From positions 100,626 to 164,625 of the forward strand of contig NZ_AQXH01000004.1 in the NCBI RefSeq assembly GCF_000375465.1: a stretch of 64,000 nt of DNA, written 5' to 3'. Position 1 is the first letter of the stretch. Every line of letters starts with the position of its first letter. Made by a program: the position numbers and the translations under genes. The stretch is from Balneola vulgaris DSM 17893 (GTDB lineage Bacteria > Bacteroidota > Rhodothermia > Balneolales > Balneolaceae). Under the pieces are notes generated by a model. The model saw only the letters and a program-made list of their open reading frames with translations, was not told the DNA's origin and did not search any database. This document shows positions 25,086 to 33,381 of this stretch, piece by piece.

Positions 25086-26137
25086 TAGCTTAGTTGTACG
25101 GTTAATGTAAGTTCGTAAGTAAGAGGCTTAGCTTCGAAGTTCAACTCATAGTTATCCTCATAATAAACTTCCAGCCTTCGCACGGTGTTATGGAACCCTA
25201 CTTTTTGGATTTCAGCTAAATCTGATTGGGGCTCAGTGATCTCCGTAGTATTCACAGAGTTTTTGGTATTCAGCCTTAGTACTCGGTTTTGAACGGTTAA
25301 CTCAATATCAATGAAATCTTGTAAGCCTGAAACAGTGCCGTGTTTAAAACAGTTTTCAACAAAGTTGATAAGCAGTAATGGGACAATAGTATAATTTGAA
25401 GCATCACCCTTACAGGAAAAATTCACGCGATTAGGATGAGAGAGTCTACTTTTTTGTAACTCCACATAGTTTGTGATATAGCTAAGCTCATCTTCCAGAG
25501 GCACTTGTTCATTTTCAATATTATCTACCACATACCTAAGCATCTCAGATAAGGTTAGTATCATGTTCGGTGCTTTATCCGACTTCTGAAGGGCCTCACC
25601 GTAAATAGAGTTCAAAGTGTTAAACAAAAAATGGGGATTAATTTGAGCCTTCAATAACCTAAGTTCATTTTTTGAAAGCTCATCCTCTAGCTTGGCTATT
25701 TCCAATTGAGCTTCCTTTTCCTTGAACCATGATTTCGAAAACTCAATGAGCGATGAACTCACCAAGTAAATCATCATTATGCCAAACAACTCTAATGGGC
25801 TATGTATAGCAACGAAATAAAAAGAAGGAAATAAAAACTCTGCTATTGGGCCAAAGGCCAATTGATATAATCCAACTGTAATCCCATAAAAGGGAATGAT
25901 CATGATCAGATAAACCCAAATACCGTAGCGCTTTAAAAAGTAGGGAATGGCACTAAAGGTATTTAAAGTAACCACTACGAAAAATGGGATATGGAATAAG
26001 AACACATAAATGTAATCAATGATTAAGATCTCATCCGCTCGACTAAATATCTGTAAACAGATTGCAAAAGATATCACCCAATAGATAAGACTTTGGGTGA
26101 TTCTTGATGTAATGATGTGTCTAGCTGCCGAAATCAT
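25085..26137 (-). CDS. LytS-type membrane sensor histidine kinase
   Basis: This 350-residue protein has four or five membrane helices in the first 130 residues, a short coiled coil, and a His_kinase domain with the phospho-acceptor box AQINPHFLFNTLNSIYGE (H169). The catalytic part (LLLINFVENCFKHGT) is present but short, as in this kinase family. It overlaps the regulator gene by one base and the lipoprotein gene by four, so the three genes form one operon. Confidence 0.93.
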   Translation of the reverse strand: MISAARHIITSRITQSLIYWVISFAICLQIFSRADEILIIDYIYVFLFHIPFFVVVTLNTFSAIPYFLKRYGIWVYLIMIIPFYGITVGLYQLAFGPIAEFLFPSFYFVAIHSPLELFGIMMIYLVSSSLIEFSKSWFKEKEAQLEIAKLEDELSKNELRLLKAQINPHFLFNTLNSIYGEALQKSDKAPNMILTLSEMLRYVVDNIENEQVPLEDELSYITNYVELQKSRLSHPNRVNFSCKGDASNYTIVPLLLINFVENCFKHGTVSGLQDFIDIELTVQNRVLRLNTKNSVNTTEITEPQSDLAEIQKVGFHNTVRRLEVYYEDNYELNFEAKPLTYELTLTVQLS

Positions 26138-26793
26138 TGCACCTTATTTAATTTAATAGGGTCGGCAAATGCTTCTTCCTCGTCGCTGAATTTCTGCACA
26201 AACTTGCGTAATTCCTTATTTGAAGCAGTAATCAAAACTTCACCATTTATGTTTTCATGTTTGATACGAACACGATTATAGGTGATTAGTTCTTGTATCC
26301 ATTCACTATCAAATATGCTGATGTGTAACTGCTCATCTACATATTCAATCTTAGAGAAAGTATGAACGGGGAAGGTATGCCAGTTCTCAAAACTGGGATC
26401 AACGCCATAGCTAACTACTGTTAAATCTAAATAAGTAGCTTCGCCTACTTCCCCAAAATATCCTAACAGTAAAGAGGGGTTTTCAGATCCATCGATGCTT
26501 TCGATATACACCAAATACATATTTGGGTTGGTAATATAGCGTCGACCATTTGAATCCGTTTCTAATTCTATATCTCCTAGATCGTCAAATTGATCTATAT
26601 CTAATCCGGGTGATTGCGCTTCACTACGGAAAAAAGTCCATCGGTTATCGCCATCTTCCCAAGAGCCTTCAAGCTGAGGCATCAACATGGCTTGTTCTTC
26701 AGTGATAAGTGGGTGCACAGATTGCAAAAAGCAGCCCGATATCAATACAGATGTAAATATTAGGGTATGTAAAAGTGTGTACTTGGTTTTCAT
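26134..26793 (-). CDS. Lipoprotein of unknown function, first gene of the LytTR operon
   Basis: This 219-residue protein has a lipoprotein signal with lipobox LISGC (C21). The mature part is soluble, rich in beta strands and aromatic residues (ISIFDSEWIQEL, YGVDPSFENWHTFPVH), with an acidic end. I recognise no family. Its stop overlaps the kinase start, so it may be an envelope sensor or a partner of that kinase; that is inferred from coupling alone. Confidence 0.75.
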   Translation of the reverse strand: MKTKYTLLHTLIFTSVLISGCFLQSVHPLITEEQAMLMPQLEGSWEDGDNRWTFFRSEAQSPGLDIDQFDDLGDIELETDSNGRRYITNPNMYLVYIESIDGSENPSLLLGYFGEVGEATYLDLTVVSYGVDPSFENWHTFPVHTFSKIEYVDEQLHISIFDSEWIQELITYNRVRIKHENINGEVLITASNKELRKFVQKFSDEEEAFADPIKLNKVQ

Positions 26794-26902
26794 GAATCTT
26801 TGATTGATTAAAGTTCATGTCAAATAAACGAACCTATAATCCTTGGGTGAAAAGTATTCGATGAACAATAGGATATTCTCGATGAAAAGCGAAGTACAGA
26901 AG

Positions 26903-26930
26903 AAAAAAGGAGATGAAATTTCATCTCCTT
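26903..26930 (-). terminator. Terminator after the acidic-protein gene
   Basis: A 24-bp perfect palindrome (26907-26930) lies directly after the stop of the minus-strand gene. On that strand it is followed by a run of six T. Confidence 0.85.
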
Positions 26931-26938
26931 GCTAATTT

Positions 26939-27712
26939 TTAATCAAAAGCTGAGTTAAATCGATCTCTCAGTTGCTGAACGTAAATCCCAACATCGTTTC
27001 TCAATTCAAAAAGACGAGCGTGGTATTCAGCATATTCAGGAGCAGTAAAGATTTGAGCTCCTTTTAGTGTCTGTAAATTCGAAAGTGCAGCGTTAGCGTA
27101 TTTCAGTGCCTTTTTAGTATAAGCAATGTTGGCTCCTATATACTCGTGTTCGAAACCAAAAGAGTATCCGCCAGCAAGTTTAGCTGCAATCTTTAAGCTA
27201 TCCCCTACATAATTTAGGAAGGCTTCATTTTGAAGGGTAGGCGCAATAGTCTCGGCCCACTTTAAGGTGTCTACAGCAAGCTCACGGGCATCAATAAAGA
27301 GCTTTAGGTTATCGAGCGAACCATTATCAGAAAGGGCGAATTCTTCACTTAAGCTCTTCCACTCTTCTCCGGCATCATAATCGTCCGAGTCTTCATCGCC
27401 TAAGTCGAATAAATCGTCACTATCCATTCCAAAGAGGAAATCCTCTTCGTCGAAATCGTCTTCATCTTCCCAGTCATCTTCTTCTTCAGGGAAATAAGCT
27501 TCATCGAGAAGAAGTTCTTCTTCTACATAGGCCTCAAAGGCGTCATCTTCACTTAAACTTTCCTTAAGCAAAGTTATCCAGCGGGGTACTGTGCCTTTTT
27601 GATCAGAGGAGATGAATTTGCGGAGTTGTTCACTCTTTTTTTCTACTTCATCGAGGTGGGCTTCCCAACGAAATTCGTCCCAAAGCTCACCATCGAAACC
27701 GTCAATACTCAT
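26939..27712 (-). CDS. Acidic protein of unknown function
   Basis: This 257-residue soluble protein has three parts: a basic/acidic N-terminal helical region (1-70), a very acidic low-complexity middle (about 72-115, mostly Asp and Glu), and an alpha-helical C-terminal region (about 125-255) with repeated Ala/Leu helices that suggests TPR-like packing. No enzyme motif is seen and I know no family. It is a single-gene unit with a promoter region holding a 10-bp inverted repeat and DnaA-like boxes. Confidence 0.75.
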   Translation of the reverse strand: MSIDGFDGELWDEFRWEAHLDEVEKKSEQLRKFISSDQKGTVPRWITLLKESLSEDDAFEAYVEEELLLDEAYFPEEEDDWEDEDDFDEEDFLFGMDSDDLFDLGDEDSDDYDAGEEWKSLSEEFALSDNGSLDNLKLFIDARELAVDTLKWAETIAPTLQNEAFLNYVGDSLKIAAKLAGGYSFGFEHEYIGANIAYTKKALKYANAALSNLQTLKGAQIFTAPEYAEYHARLFELRNDVGIYVQQLRDRFNSAFD

Positions 27713-27737
27713 AAGCGCTTTTACTACAATTATCTAG

Positions 27738-27770
27738 GTTGTTGATAGAAAACGATTTTTTATCAACAAC
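27738..27770. promoter_or_regulatory. Perfect inverted repeat upstream of the acidic-protein gene
   Basis: GTTGTTGATA (27738-27747) and TATCAACAAC (27761-27770) are perfect 10-bp arms around a 13-bp spacer, 26 bp before the start codon. No T run follows on either strand, so an operator is more likely than a terminator. Confidence 0.5.
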
Positions 27771-27778
27771 ACAATAGC

Positions 27779-27808
27779 GTGTGGAAAAATAACGATTTTT
27801 GTGGATAA
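27779..27808 (-). promoter_or_regulatory. Two DnaA-box-like sequences
   Basis: On the minus strand TTTTCCACA (27779-27787) and TTATCCACA (27800-27808) lie in the same orientation, 21 bp apart, in AT-rich DNA. The second is a perfect match to the common DnaA box TTATNCACA. They could be a DnaA-responsive control site; chance is not excluded. Confidence 0.35.
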
Positions 27809-27816
27809 AAAGTTGT

Positions 27817-28653
27817 TTAAAGTCGCTCTAAAACATTCACCATAACTTGCGTCAATTTAGGCTCGGCGACGGCCGCTGCAGCGAAAATTTGTTCAAGATT
27901 AATGGGTTTTAAAGCATCTGGGAAGCATTCGTCAGTAATCACTGAAATTCCTAGAACATCCATGCCCATATGAACGGCGGCAATTACTTCCGGAACGGTG
28001 CTCATTCCAACAACATCAGCGCCAAGTTGGCGCATATATCGGTACTCTGCTTTGGTTTCAAGCATCGGACCAGAAATAGCAAGATAAACACCTTCATGCA
28101 TCCGAATGTTTTTCTCAAGTGCCACATTTCGAGCAATATCCATCAAACGCTCGGTATATGGCTCACTCATATCTGGGAAACGTGGACCTAATTGATCGTC
28201 GTTGGGGCCAATAAGTGGGTTGTCGCTTAAGAAGTTGATGTGATCATTAATCATCATGATATCACCCGCTTCAAAGTTGGTGTTCATTCCACCACAAGCG
28301 TTACTCACAAAAAGAGTATGGGCGCCAAGCATCTTTGCCACGCGTACTGGAAATGCAATTTGCTGCATGGTATAGCCTTCATAGAAATGAAAACGTCCCT
28401 GCATAGCTACTACTGCTTTCCCGCCAAGGGTGCCGAATAACAACTTTCCGGCGTGGCTTTCTACCGTGGAGGTTGGAAAGTGTGGGATATCGGTGTATTC
28501 GATAGCATGTGTAACCTCAATTTCGTCGGCTAATTGGCCTAAACCGGTACCTAAAATAATGAGGTATTCAGGAGTGAAATCTGTTTGAGATTGAATGTAT
28601 TGTACCGCTTCACTGCGTTTAGCGCGGAATTCTTCAACAGTGTCAAATGCCAT
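27817..28653 (-). CDS. punA: Purine nucleoside phosphorylase
   Basis: This 278-residue protein matches the trimeric PNP/MTAP family. Conserved blocks are LGTGLGQLADEI, FPTSTVESHAGKLLFG, QGRFHFYEGYTMQQIAFPVRV, FVSNACGGMN and GADVVGMSTVPEVIAA. It splits inosine and guanosine with phosphate in purine salvage. It is the last gene of the yggS-divIVA operon, 16 bp after divIVA. Confidence 0.95.
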   Translation of the reverse strand: MAFDTVEEFRAKRSEAVQYIQSQTDFTPEYLIILGTGLGQLADEIEVTHAIEYTDIPHFPTSTVESHAGKLLFGTLGGKAVVAMQGRFHFYEGYTMQQIAFPVRVAKMLGAHTLFVSNACGGMNTNFEAGDIMMINDHINFLSDNPLIGPNDDQLGPRFPDMSEPYTERLMDIARNVALEKNIRMHEGVYLAISGPMLETKAEYRYMRQLGADVVGMSTVPEVIAAVHMGMDVLGISVITDECFPDALKPINLEQIFAAAAVAEPKLTQVMVNVLERL

Positions 28654-28669
28654 GTTCTAAAATTGTTAG

Positions 28670-29353
28670 TTAGTCTAATTCGTCCAATATGTCGTCTAAT
28701 CGGTCACTACCAGGTGGGTAGGCATGATCTTCATCCTCTAATGAAGATTCATTGTCTGGCGTTTCCATATCTAATTGAAAGCGAGAAGATTTGTTTTCCG
28801 TTTCCTCAGCTTCCACGTCTTGGTCATCACTTGAAGTAGTTTCCTCTTCCTGAACTTCACTTTGGATAAGAGCTTCCTCTTTAGGAACCGAGTATACCCC
28901 CGCTTCATCTTTACCAAACTGATCTAATGATTTCATTGAGTTTTCGAGGTAAGAACTCATGCCAGCTATAATTTCTTCACGCTTATCCAGTAGTCGAAGA
29001 ATATTCTGGCGAATTTGAAGACGTTGGTGGTTCGCATCCTTAATAATTGCTTCGGCCTGCATCTCTGCTTTCGCAATACGATTGTCAGCTTCTGTTTTTG
29101 CCCCGTCCAGTTTTTGGGCTACCGATTCTTTTGTGGTTTGAAGTGTTTCGTGTAAAGCTTCTTCAACACGTTCATAATGTCGAACTCGATCATTCAATTT
29201 CTCGATCTGATCTTCAAGTTCTTTGTTTTTATTAAGGAGGTGTTCTACTTCATTAGAAACTAGCGTAAGAAAAGACTGAACGTCGGTTACATCATAACCG
29301 CGAAGTGCTTTCTCGAATTGCTGTTGCTTAATTTCTAGGGGTGTAAGTTTCAT
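28670..29353 (-). CDS. divIVA: DivIVA-domain coiled-coil protein
   Basis: This 227-residue protein begins MKLTPLEIKQQQFEKALRGYDVTDVQSFL, a clear DivIVA/GpsB N-terminal lipid-binding motif, followed by a long coiled coil (about 25-150) and an acidic, probably disordered tail. DivIVA proteins gather at curved membrane near poles and septa and organise division or growth. Such proteins are best known from Gram-positive bacteria; here the gene follows yggS and two membrane coiled-coil genes, much like the Gram-positive ylm/divIVA cluster. Confidence 0.92.
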   Translation of the reverse strand: MKLTPLEIKQQQFEKALRGYDVTDVQSFLTLVSNEVEHLLNKNKELEDQIEKLNDRVRHYERVEEALHETLQTTKESVAQKLDGAKTEADNRIAKAEMQAEAIIKDANHQRLQIRQNILRLLDKREEIIAGMSSYLENSMKSLDQFGKDEAGVYSVPKEEALIQSEVQEEETTSSDDQDVEAEETENKSSRFQLDMETPDNESSLEDEDHAYPPGSDRLDDILDELD

Positions 29354-29398
29354 AAGAGCAATGAATTTAAGTGAACCTAAGCTACATGAAAGTACTAT

Positions 29399-29752
29399 TT
29401 ATTCATTTAACATGTTCCGCAAGTTATTGTTGTTATCATCTTTTGATGATGTGCGGATTTCTGGTTCTTCAATCTCTATTTCGCCAGTAGCATTTGGGTT
29501 CTCGTGAATACGAATTTTTTCTTCTTCCAGCTCGGCAACAATGCTTTCTAAATTAGCAATACGGCGTTCGGTGCTTTTTTTGAAATCACCCAGAGCTTTA
29601 AAAAATTGAGGATTGATCTCACCTTGGCTTGTACCGCTTTTACGGTTCAACCAAGTTTTCACGATGCTGAAGATATTCCAAAATAGAAACATCGTGAAAC
29701 CTGTACCAAAAACTATGCCCACTAGGGCTATTATAAACTCTTCTTCTCCCAT
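29399..29752 (-). CDS. Small membrane coiled-coil protein, yggS-divIVA operon
   Basis: This 117-residue protein has one N-terminal membrane helix (about 6-28, FIIALVGIVFGTGFTMFLFW), a short coiled coil (about 55-80, STERRIANLESIVAELEEEK) and an acidic tail. The plan resembles PspB-like proteins, but I cannot place it in a family. Its neighbour 8 bp upstream has the same design, so the pair may be ancient paralogues. A role at the septum with DivIVA is inferred from context. Confidence 0.75.
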   Translation of the reverse strand: MGEEEFIIALVGIVFGTGFTMFLFWNIFSIVKTWLNRKSGTSQGEINPQFFKALGDFKKSTERRIANLESIVAELEEEKIRIHENPNATGEIEIEEPEIRTSSKDDNNNNLRNMLNE

Positions 29753-29760
29753 AACTTCCT

Positions 29761-30060
29761 CTATGCGTTTGTTCTAGTTCCAGATGCCGAAGGGGGTTCT
29801 TGATGGTAATCATCTTTTATTTCGATGTCATCTAAGGGAACCTTTTTCTTTTGTGTAGCCGCATTTGATGAAACGGTAGCTTCTAAATCATCAATGCGAC
29901 CTTTCAGATTGTGAATAATCTTTCGAAGTTCATTGATCTCTTTTGAACTCGCCATGCGCTTCTCTTCGGCTTTGAGTTCTTGTTTGCGGTACTCTATAAA
30001 TAAACCACCAATAATTGCGGAAAGTGGGATGAGAGCCCACCAAGGTAAACCAAATAACAT
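29761..30060 (-). CDS. Small membrane coiled-coil protein, yggS-divIVA operon
   Basis: This 99-residue protein starts with a membrane helix (LFGLPWWALIPLSAIIGGLFIEY), then a charged linker and a short coiled coil (about 43-65, INELRKIIHNLKGRIDDLEATV), then a polar tail. It shares this architecture with the next gene. It is 57 bp downstream of yggS. No family was recognised; PspB-like is the nearest visual match. Confidence 0.72.
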   Translation of the reverse strand: MLFGLPWWALIPLSAIIGGLFIEYRKQELKAEEKRMASSKEINELRKIIHNLKGRIDDLEATVSSNAATQKKKVPLDDIEIKDDYHQEPPSASGTRTNA

Positions 30061-30117
30061 AACGCCCTAAGTTTGTTGAGATTAGATTAATGGTGCCGAC
30101 TACGTAATAAATGAATC

Positions 30118-30816
30118 TTAGTTGCGAGCTCCAAATATATCACTGCCAATGCGAAGCATAGTTGCTCCTTCTTGAATGGCTATTTCCATATCGTTACTCA
30201 TACCCATCGAAATGTGCTCGAGCTGAACACTGCCCTCGCTATACTGTTTATGCTCGTCGAATAGTGACTTAAGTAATTTGAATTCACTGCGTACTTCGCT
30301 CTCATCATCTGTGAAAGTAGCCATGCCCATGAGGCCACACACCGTAACATGCTTAAACGATTGAGAAGCGAGTAAAAGGTCTTTCAGTGCTTCGGGTTTA
30401 CAGCCGCCCTTTTGTTTTTCATTACTGATATTAACCTGTATAAGTGCCTTTACATGATGATTAGCGTCGGCGGCACGTTTCTCAAATTCTTTTAAATACT
30501 TCAACTTTTCAATGGAATGAACCCAATGCACACGATCTGCAATAAATTTAATTTTATTGGTTTGAAGGTTGCCAATCATGTGCCACTCGATGTTTTTGCC
30601 CGCTAACTCCGTCATTTTATCATCCAGCTCTTGCATGCGGTTTTCACCGAAATGAACTTGCTTATGTTCCATAGCATACTCAATATAACTTGTTGGCTTA
30701 GTTTTACTTACAGCCACAAGAGTGATCTCATTCGGATCGCGGCCAGCATCGGCACAGGCCTTAGAAATTCGTTGTTTTACAGTTGCTAAATTGGAAGAGA
30801 TTTGATGACTATCCAT
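30118..30816 (-). CDS. yggS: YggS-family PLP-binding protein
   Basis: This 232-residue single-domain PLP barrel has the cofactor lysine in LVAVSKTKP (K38), and the family blocks HFGENRMQEL, WHMIGNLQTNKIKFI, LIQVNISNEKQKGG and SMGMSNDMEIAIQEGATMLRIGSDIFG. YggS/PLPBP proteins keep PLP and amino-acid pools in balance. It heads a minus-strand operon with two small membrane proteins, divIVA and punA. A TATATTTG promoter box is 41 bp upstream. Confidence 0.95.
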   Translation of the reverse strand: MDSHQISSNLATVKQRISKACADAGRDPNEITLVAVSKTKPTSYIEYAMEHKQVHFGENRMQELDDKMTELAGKNIEWHMIGNLQTNKIKFIADRVHWVHSIEKLKYLKEFEKRAADANHHVKALIQVNISNEKQKGGCKPEALKDLLLASQSFKHVTVCGLMGMATFTDDESEVRSEFKLLKSLFDEHKQYSEGSVQLEHISMGMSNDMEIAIQEGATMLRIGSDIFGARN

Positions 30817-30856
30817 TTAAAAACGCTTTTTCTTTGTGAAGTTTACTTAAACAAAA

Positions 30857-30864
30857 CAAATATA
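30857..30864 (-). promoter_or_regulatory. TATATTTG promoter element of the yggS-divIVA operon
   Basis: On the minus strand this is a perfect TAnnTTTG box, 40 bp before the yggS ATG. No clear upstream TTG was seen. Confidence 0.5.
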
Positions 30865-31014
30865 TCCTTTTATCATTCATGAAATAACCTTATTTTTGGA
30901 AGCTCAAAGAAAGCCTAAAATAAATTAGTTATTGATCAAGCTGACTTTAAAAAACCCAATACCTGCTTCGTCGGGCCAACTTATCTTAACCTTAAGAGAG
31001 GTAAATAGATAAAA

Positions 31015-32076
31015 ATGGCAACCAAGATCCGACATATCACTACCTTCCTTAACCAGTGGGCTCCTCCGGGTACTAAAATGGATTACGATAATGTCGGCCT
31101 TCTTGTAGGCGACCCAGATGCAGAGGTAACAAACGTAATCACCTGCTTAGACATTACAGATGCAGTTGTTGATGAAGCCATTGCTGCCAATGCAGAACTT
31201 ATTGTTGCTCATCATCCACTAATCTTTAGTAAGATTGGAAGTATTAATCCCACCAACGAACAAGGTAAAATTATCTACAAACTGATTAAGAACGATATCA
31301 GTTTATTAGTAGCCCATACAAACTTAGATGCAGCCCTTGATGGCGTTTCATTTGTACTGGCCAATATGTTGGGCTTAGACAACTTGAAGTTCCTTACTAA
31401 GAACTACGAGATTTCTAAAAAAATCAGCCTAGTTAGCGCAGTTGAGAACAGCGATTCGATGGTAAAACTATTGAATTACTACTCGGCCGAGAACGTACAT
31501 CATTATAGTGTTGAAAGTAGAGAAGCTGATTTACGTTGTTTTGAAGCTATTATTGATAAGCACAACCTTCCTGCACTTAAGAAAGGACTGAAGAAAGAAG
31601 GCCTGATTAAAGACGGCGCTCTTCAAGTAACCGATTTAGCATCCACTTCGAAAAACTTTGGAATGGGTGTGATAGGCGATTACCCAGAAGAAGGCGTTGG
31701 GAAAGAAGAGTTTCTACACCTGGTATCACAAGCGTTAAATGTACAAGCCATCCGCTTTAGTGGTGATGTAGAGCGTATCAAAAAAGTAGCCGTATGTGGC
31801 GGTGCAGGTGTATTTCTTAAAAATAAAGCCATTGCTAAAGGAGCCGATGCTTTTGTAACAGCTGATATAAAATATCATGAATACTTTACCGAGCAAGAAG
31901 ATTTCTTGTTGGTAGATGTAGGCCATTACGAAAGTGAGTTCCCTGTAGCAGAAGCCCTGAAAAATGAGATTTCAGAGGCATTCGACGACCTTTCCGTTAC
32001 GGTAACCCAGGTTGTTACCAATCCGATGCAAGTATATGTATCAGACCATAAACCCCAATCCATCCAAACAAGCTGA
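31015..32076 (+). CDS. Nif3-like dinuclear metal centre protein
   Basis: This 353-residue protein has the two Nif3 halves with the metal motifs AHHPLIFSKI (H66, H67), HTNLDAA and, near the end, DVGHYESE, separated by an inserted domain of about 100 residues as in the longer (YqfO-like) members. Family members form hexameric rings with a two-metal site; many act as GTP cyclohydrolase-like or metal-handling proteins of unclear role. The gene is 11 bp upstream of a coiled-coil gene, a common neighbour pair in this group. Confidence 0.92.
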   Translation: MATKIRHITTFLNQWAPPGTKMDYDNVGLLVGDPDAEVTNVITCLDITDAVVDEAIAANAELIVAHHPLIFSKIGSINPTNEQGKIIYKLIKNDISLLVAHTNLDAALDGVSFVLANMLGLDNLKFLTKNYEISKKISLVSAVENSDSMVKLLNYYSAENVHHYSVESREADLRCFEAIIDKHNLPALKKGLKKEGLIKDGALQVTDLASTSKNFGMGVIGDYPEEGVGKEEFLHLVSQALNVQAIRFSGDVERIKKVAVCGGAGVFLKNKAIAKGADAFVTADIKYHEYFTEQEDFLLVDVGHYESEFPVAEALKNEISEAFDDLSVTVTQVVTNPMQVYVSDHKPQSIQTS

Positions 32077-32087
32077 AGAAGCAATCC

Positions 32088-32822
32088 ATGAAAGAAGCAC
32101 TTCAACAACTAGCAAATTTACAATACATAGACAGCCGCATAGACGAGCTTAAGCAATTAAGAGGCGATTTACCGGAAGAGATCTTAGATATTGAGACTGA
32201 CATCGCTCGAAAAGAAGCAAGGTTATCTAAGTTAGAGCAAGAGAAAACAGATCTTCAAGTTGAGTATGATAACTTGAAATTAGAAGTTGCCAGCTCAGCT
32301 GAAAAAACTTCTAAATACGAAGACCAGCAACTATCTGTGCGTAACAACCGCGAGTACGACGCACTAACCAAAGAAATTGAAGCGCAGAAGCAAGTTGTAG
32401 AAAACGCAACAAAGCGTTTAGCTGAAATTGAAAAGCGCCAAGAAGAAATCGATCCTGAGATTGAAGAAGCTAGCCAAGAATTAGATGCTGCTAAAGCTGA
32501 GCTTGAAGAAAAAAGCGATAGCCTTGAGTCGGTTACTAAGTCTACGGAAGAAGAAGAGCAAGCATTGCTTAAGAAGCGTAAAGAAGTTGAGAAAGAAGTA
32601 GATCAAAGATATTTACGTAGCTATAACCGCTTACGTGAAGGGCTTAACAACGGTATTGCTGTTGTAGCTATGGATCGTGGCGCTGCTTTTGGAATGGCAC
32701 TTCCTCCACAAACTCAGGTTGAAGTTAGAAGAATGAATAAAGTTATTATTGATGAAAACAGCGGTCGTATCGTTGTAGATCAATCATTCTTTGACGAAGC
32801 TAAGAAGCAACTAACGATATAA
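32088..32822 (+). CDS. CT398/zf-RING_7-type coiled-coil protein with degenerate zinc ribbon
   Basis: This 244-residue protein is a long antiparallel coiled coil (residues 1-180) followed by the small C-terminal domain of the zf-RING_7 family. The domain keeps the LPPQTQVEV and GRIVVDQ landmarks, but the four cysteines that normally bind zinc are all replaced (A200, M203, D222, S225). It therefore should not bind zinc there. Family members are linked to DNA, RNA or membrane roles without firm function. It is co-transcribed with the Nif3-like gene. Confidence 0.85.
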   Translation: MKEALQQLANLQYIDSRIDELKQLRGDLPEEILDIETDIARKEARLSKLEQEKTDLQVEYDNLKLEVASSAEKTSKYEDQQLSVRNNREYDALTKEIEAQKQVVENATKRLAEIEKRQEEIDPEIEEASQELDAAKAELEEKSDSLESVTKSTEEEEQALLKKRKEVEKEVDQRYLRSYNRLREGLNNGIAVVAMDRGAAFGMALPPQTQVEVRRMNKVIIDENSGRIVVDQSFFDEAKKQLTI

Positions 32823-32862
32823 AATGGTGTTTTTATAGTTTAAACACTGTGATCAGCACATT

Positions 32863-32893
32863 AAAAGGGAATGCTTAACGGCTTCCCTTTTTT
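32863..32893 (+). terminator. Terminator after the coiled-coil gene
   Basis: AAAAGGGAA (32863-32871) pairs with TTCCCTTTT (32883-32891), followed by further T residues. It closes the Nif3-like operon before rnpB. Confidence 0.75.
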
Positions 32894-32913
32894 ATTTGAA
32901 TCAGCCTTATTAT

Positions 32914-32941
32914 TTGAATTACGAATAAAGCTGTATCTTTG
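32914..32941 (+). promoter_or_regulatory. rnpB promoter (TTG, 17 bp, TATCTTTG)
   Basis: TTG at 32914-32916 is followed after 17 bp by TATCTTTG at 32934-32941, the two-part Bacteroidota promoter. The RNA's paired 5' end begins six bases later. Confidence 0.75.
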
Positions 32942-32946
32942 TAATC

Positions 32947-33307
32947 GAGAAGGCCGGGTGATCGCTTCATTTCTTAGGAGATGGGGAGGAAAGTCCGGAC
33001 ACCAACAAGTACCGCGCTCTGCGATCTTTCGAGCGAAGCAGAGGATCGTTAATGGCAACGTTAGCGAGACAGACAGTGCAACAGAAAACAAACCGCTCCG
33101 ATTGTTATCGGAGTAAGGGTGAAAAGGTGAGGTAAGAGCTCACCGCCCCGAAGGCAACAGAGGGGGCACGGTAAACCTCGCGGGGTGCAAGTTCATGTAG
33201 GATGGTATGCGCCACTTGTCGTAACGCCATCGGGTGGAATGCACCAGATAAATGATCACCGAATCAGTCATAGACTGAGGAACAGAATCCGGCTTATAGG
33301 CCTTCTC
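32947..33307 (+). ncRNA. rnpB: RNase P RNA, class A
   Basis: The 5' GAGAAGGCC (32947-32955) pairs perfectly with the 3' GGCCTTCTC (33299-33307) to form P1. The universal core GAGGAAAGTCCGGAC lies at 32986-33000, and the 3' core ACAGAATCCGGCTTA at 33283-33297. About 361 nt is right for a class A RNA. It is the catalytic RNA that trims 5' leaders from tRNA precursors. A promoter and a terminator flank it. Confidence 0.97.
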
Positions 33308-33318
33308 TCAAATACATG

Positions 33319-33353
33319 AAAGCCCCATCCGAAAGGTTGGGGCTTTGTTTTTG
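33319..33353 (+). terminator. Terminator after rnpB
   Basis: AAAGCCCCATCC and GGTTGGGGCTTT form a 12-bp stem with one mismatch and a GAAA loop, followed by TTTTT-containing sequence. Confidence 0.85.
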
Positions 33354-33381
33354 TATAGCCATTCTAAAAGTAAGCAGTACG

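Noticed and set aside
27738..27816. Replication origin
   Set aside because: Only two DnaA-like boxes and one inverted repeat are seen, and no dnaA, dnaN, gidA or other origin neighbour is in the window. A local control site is more likely.
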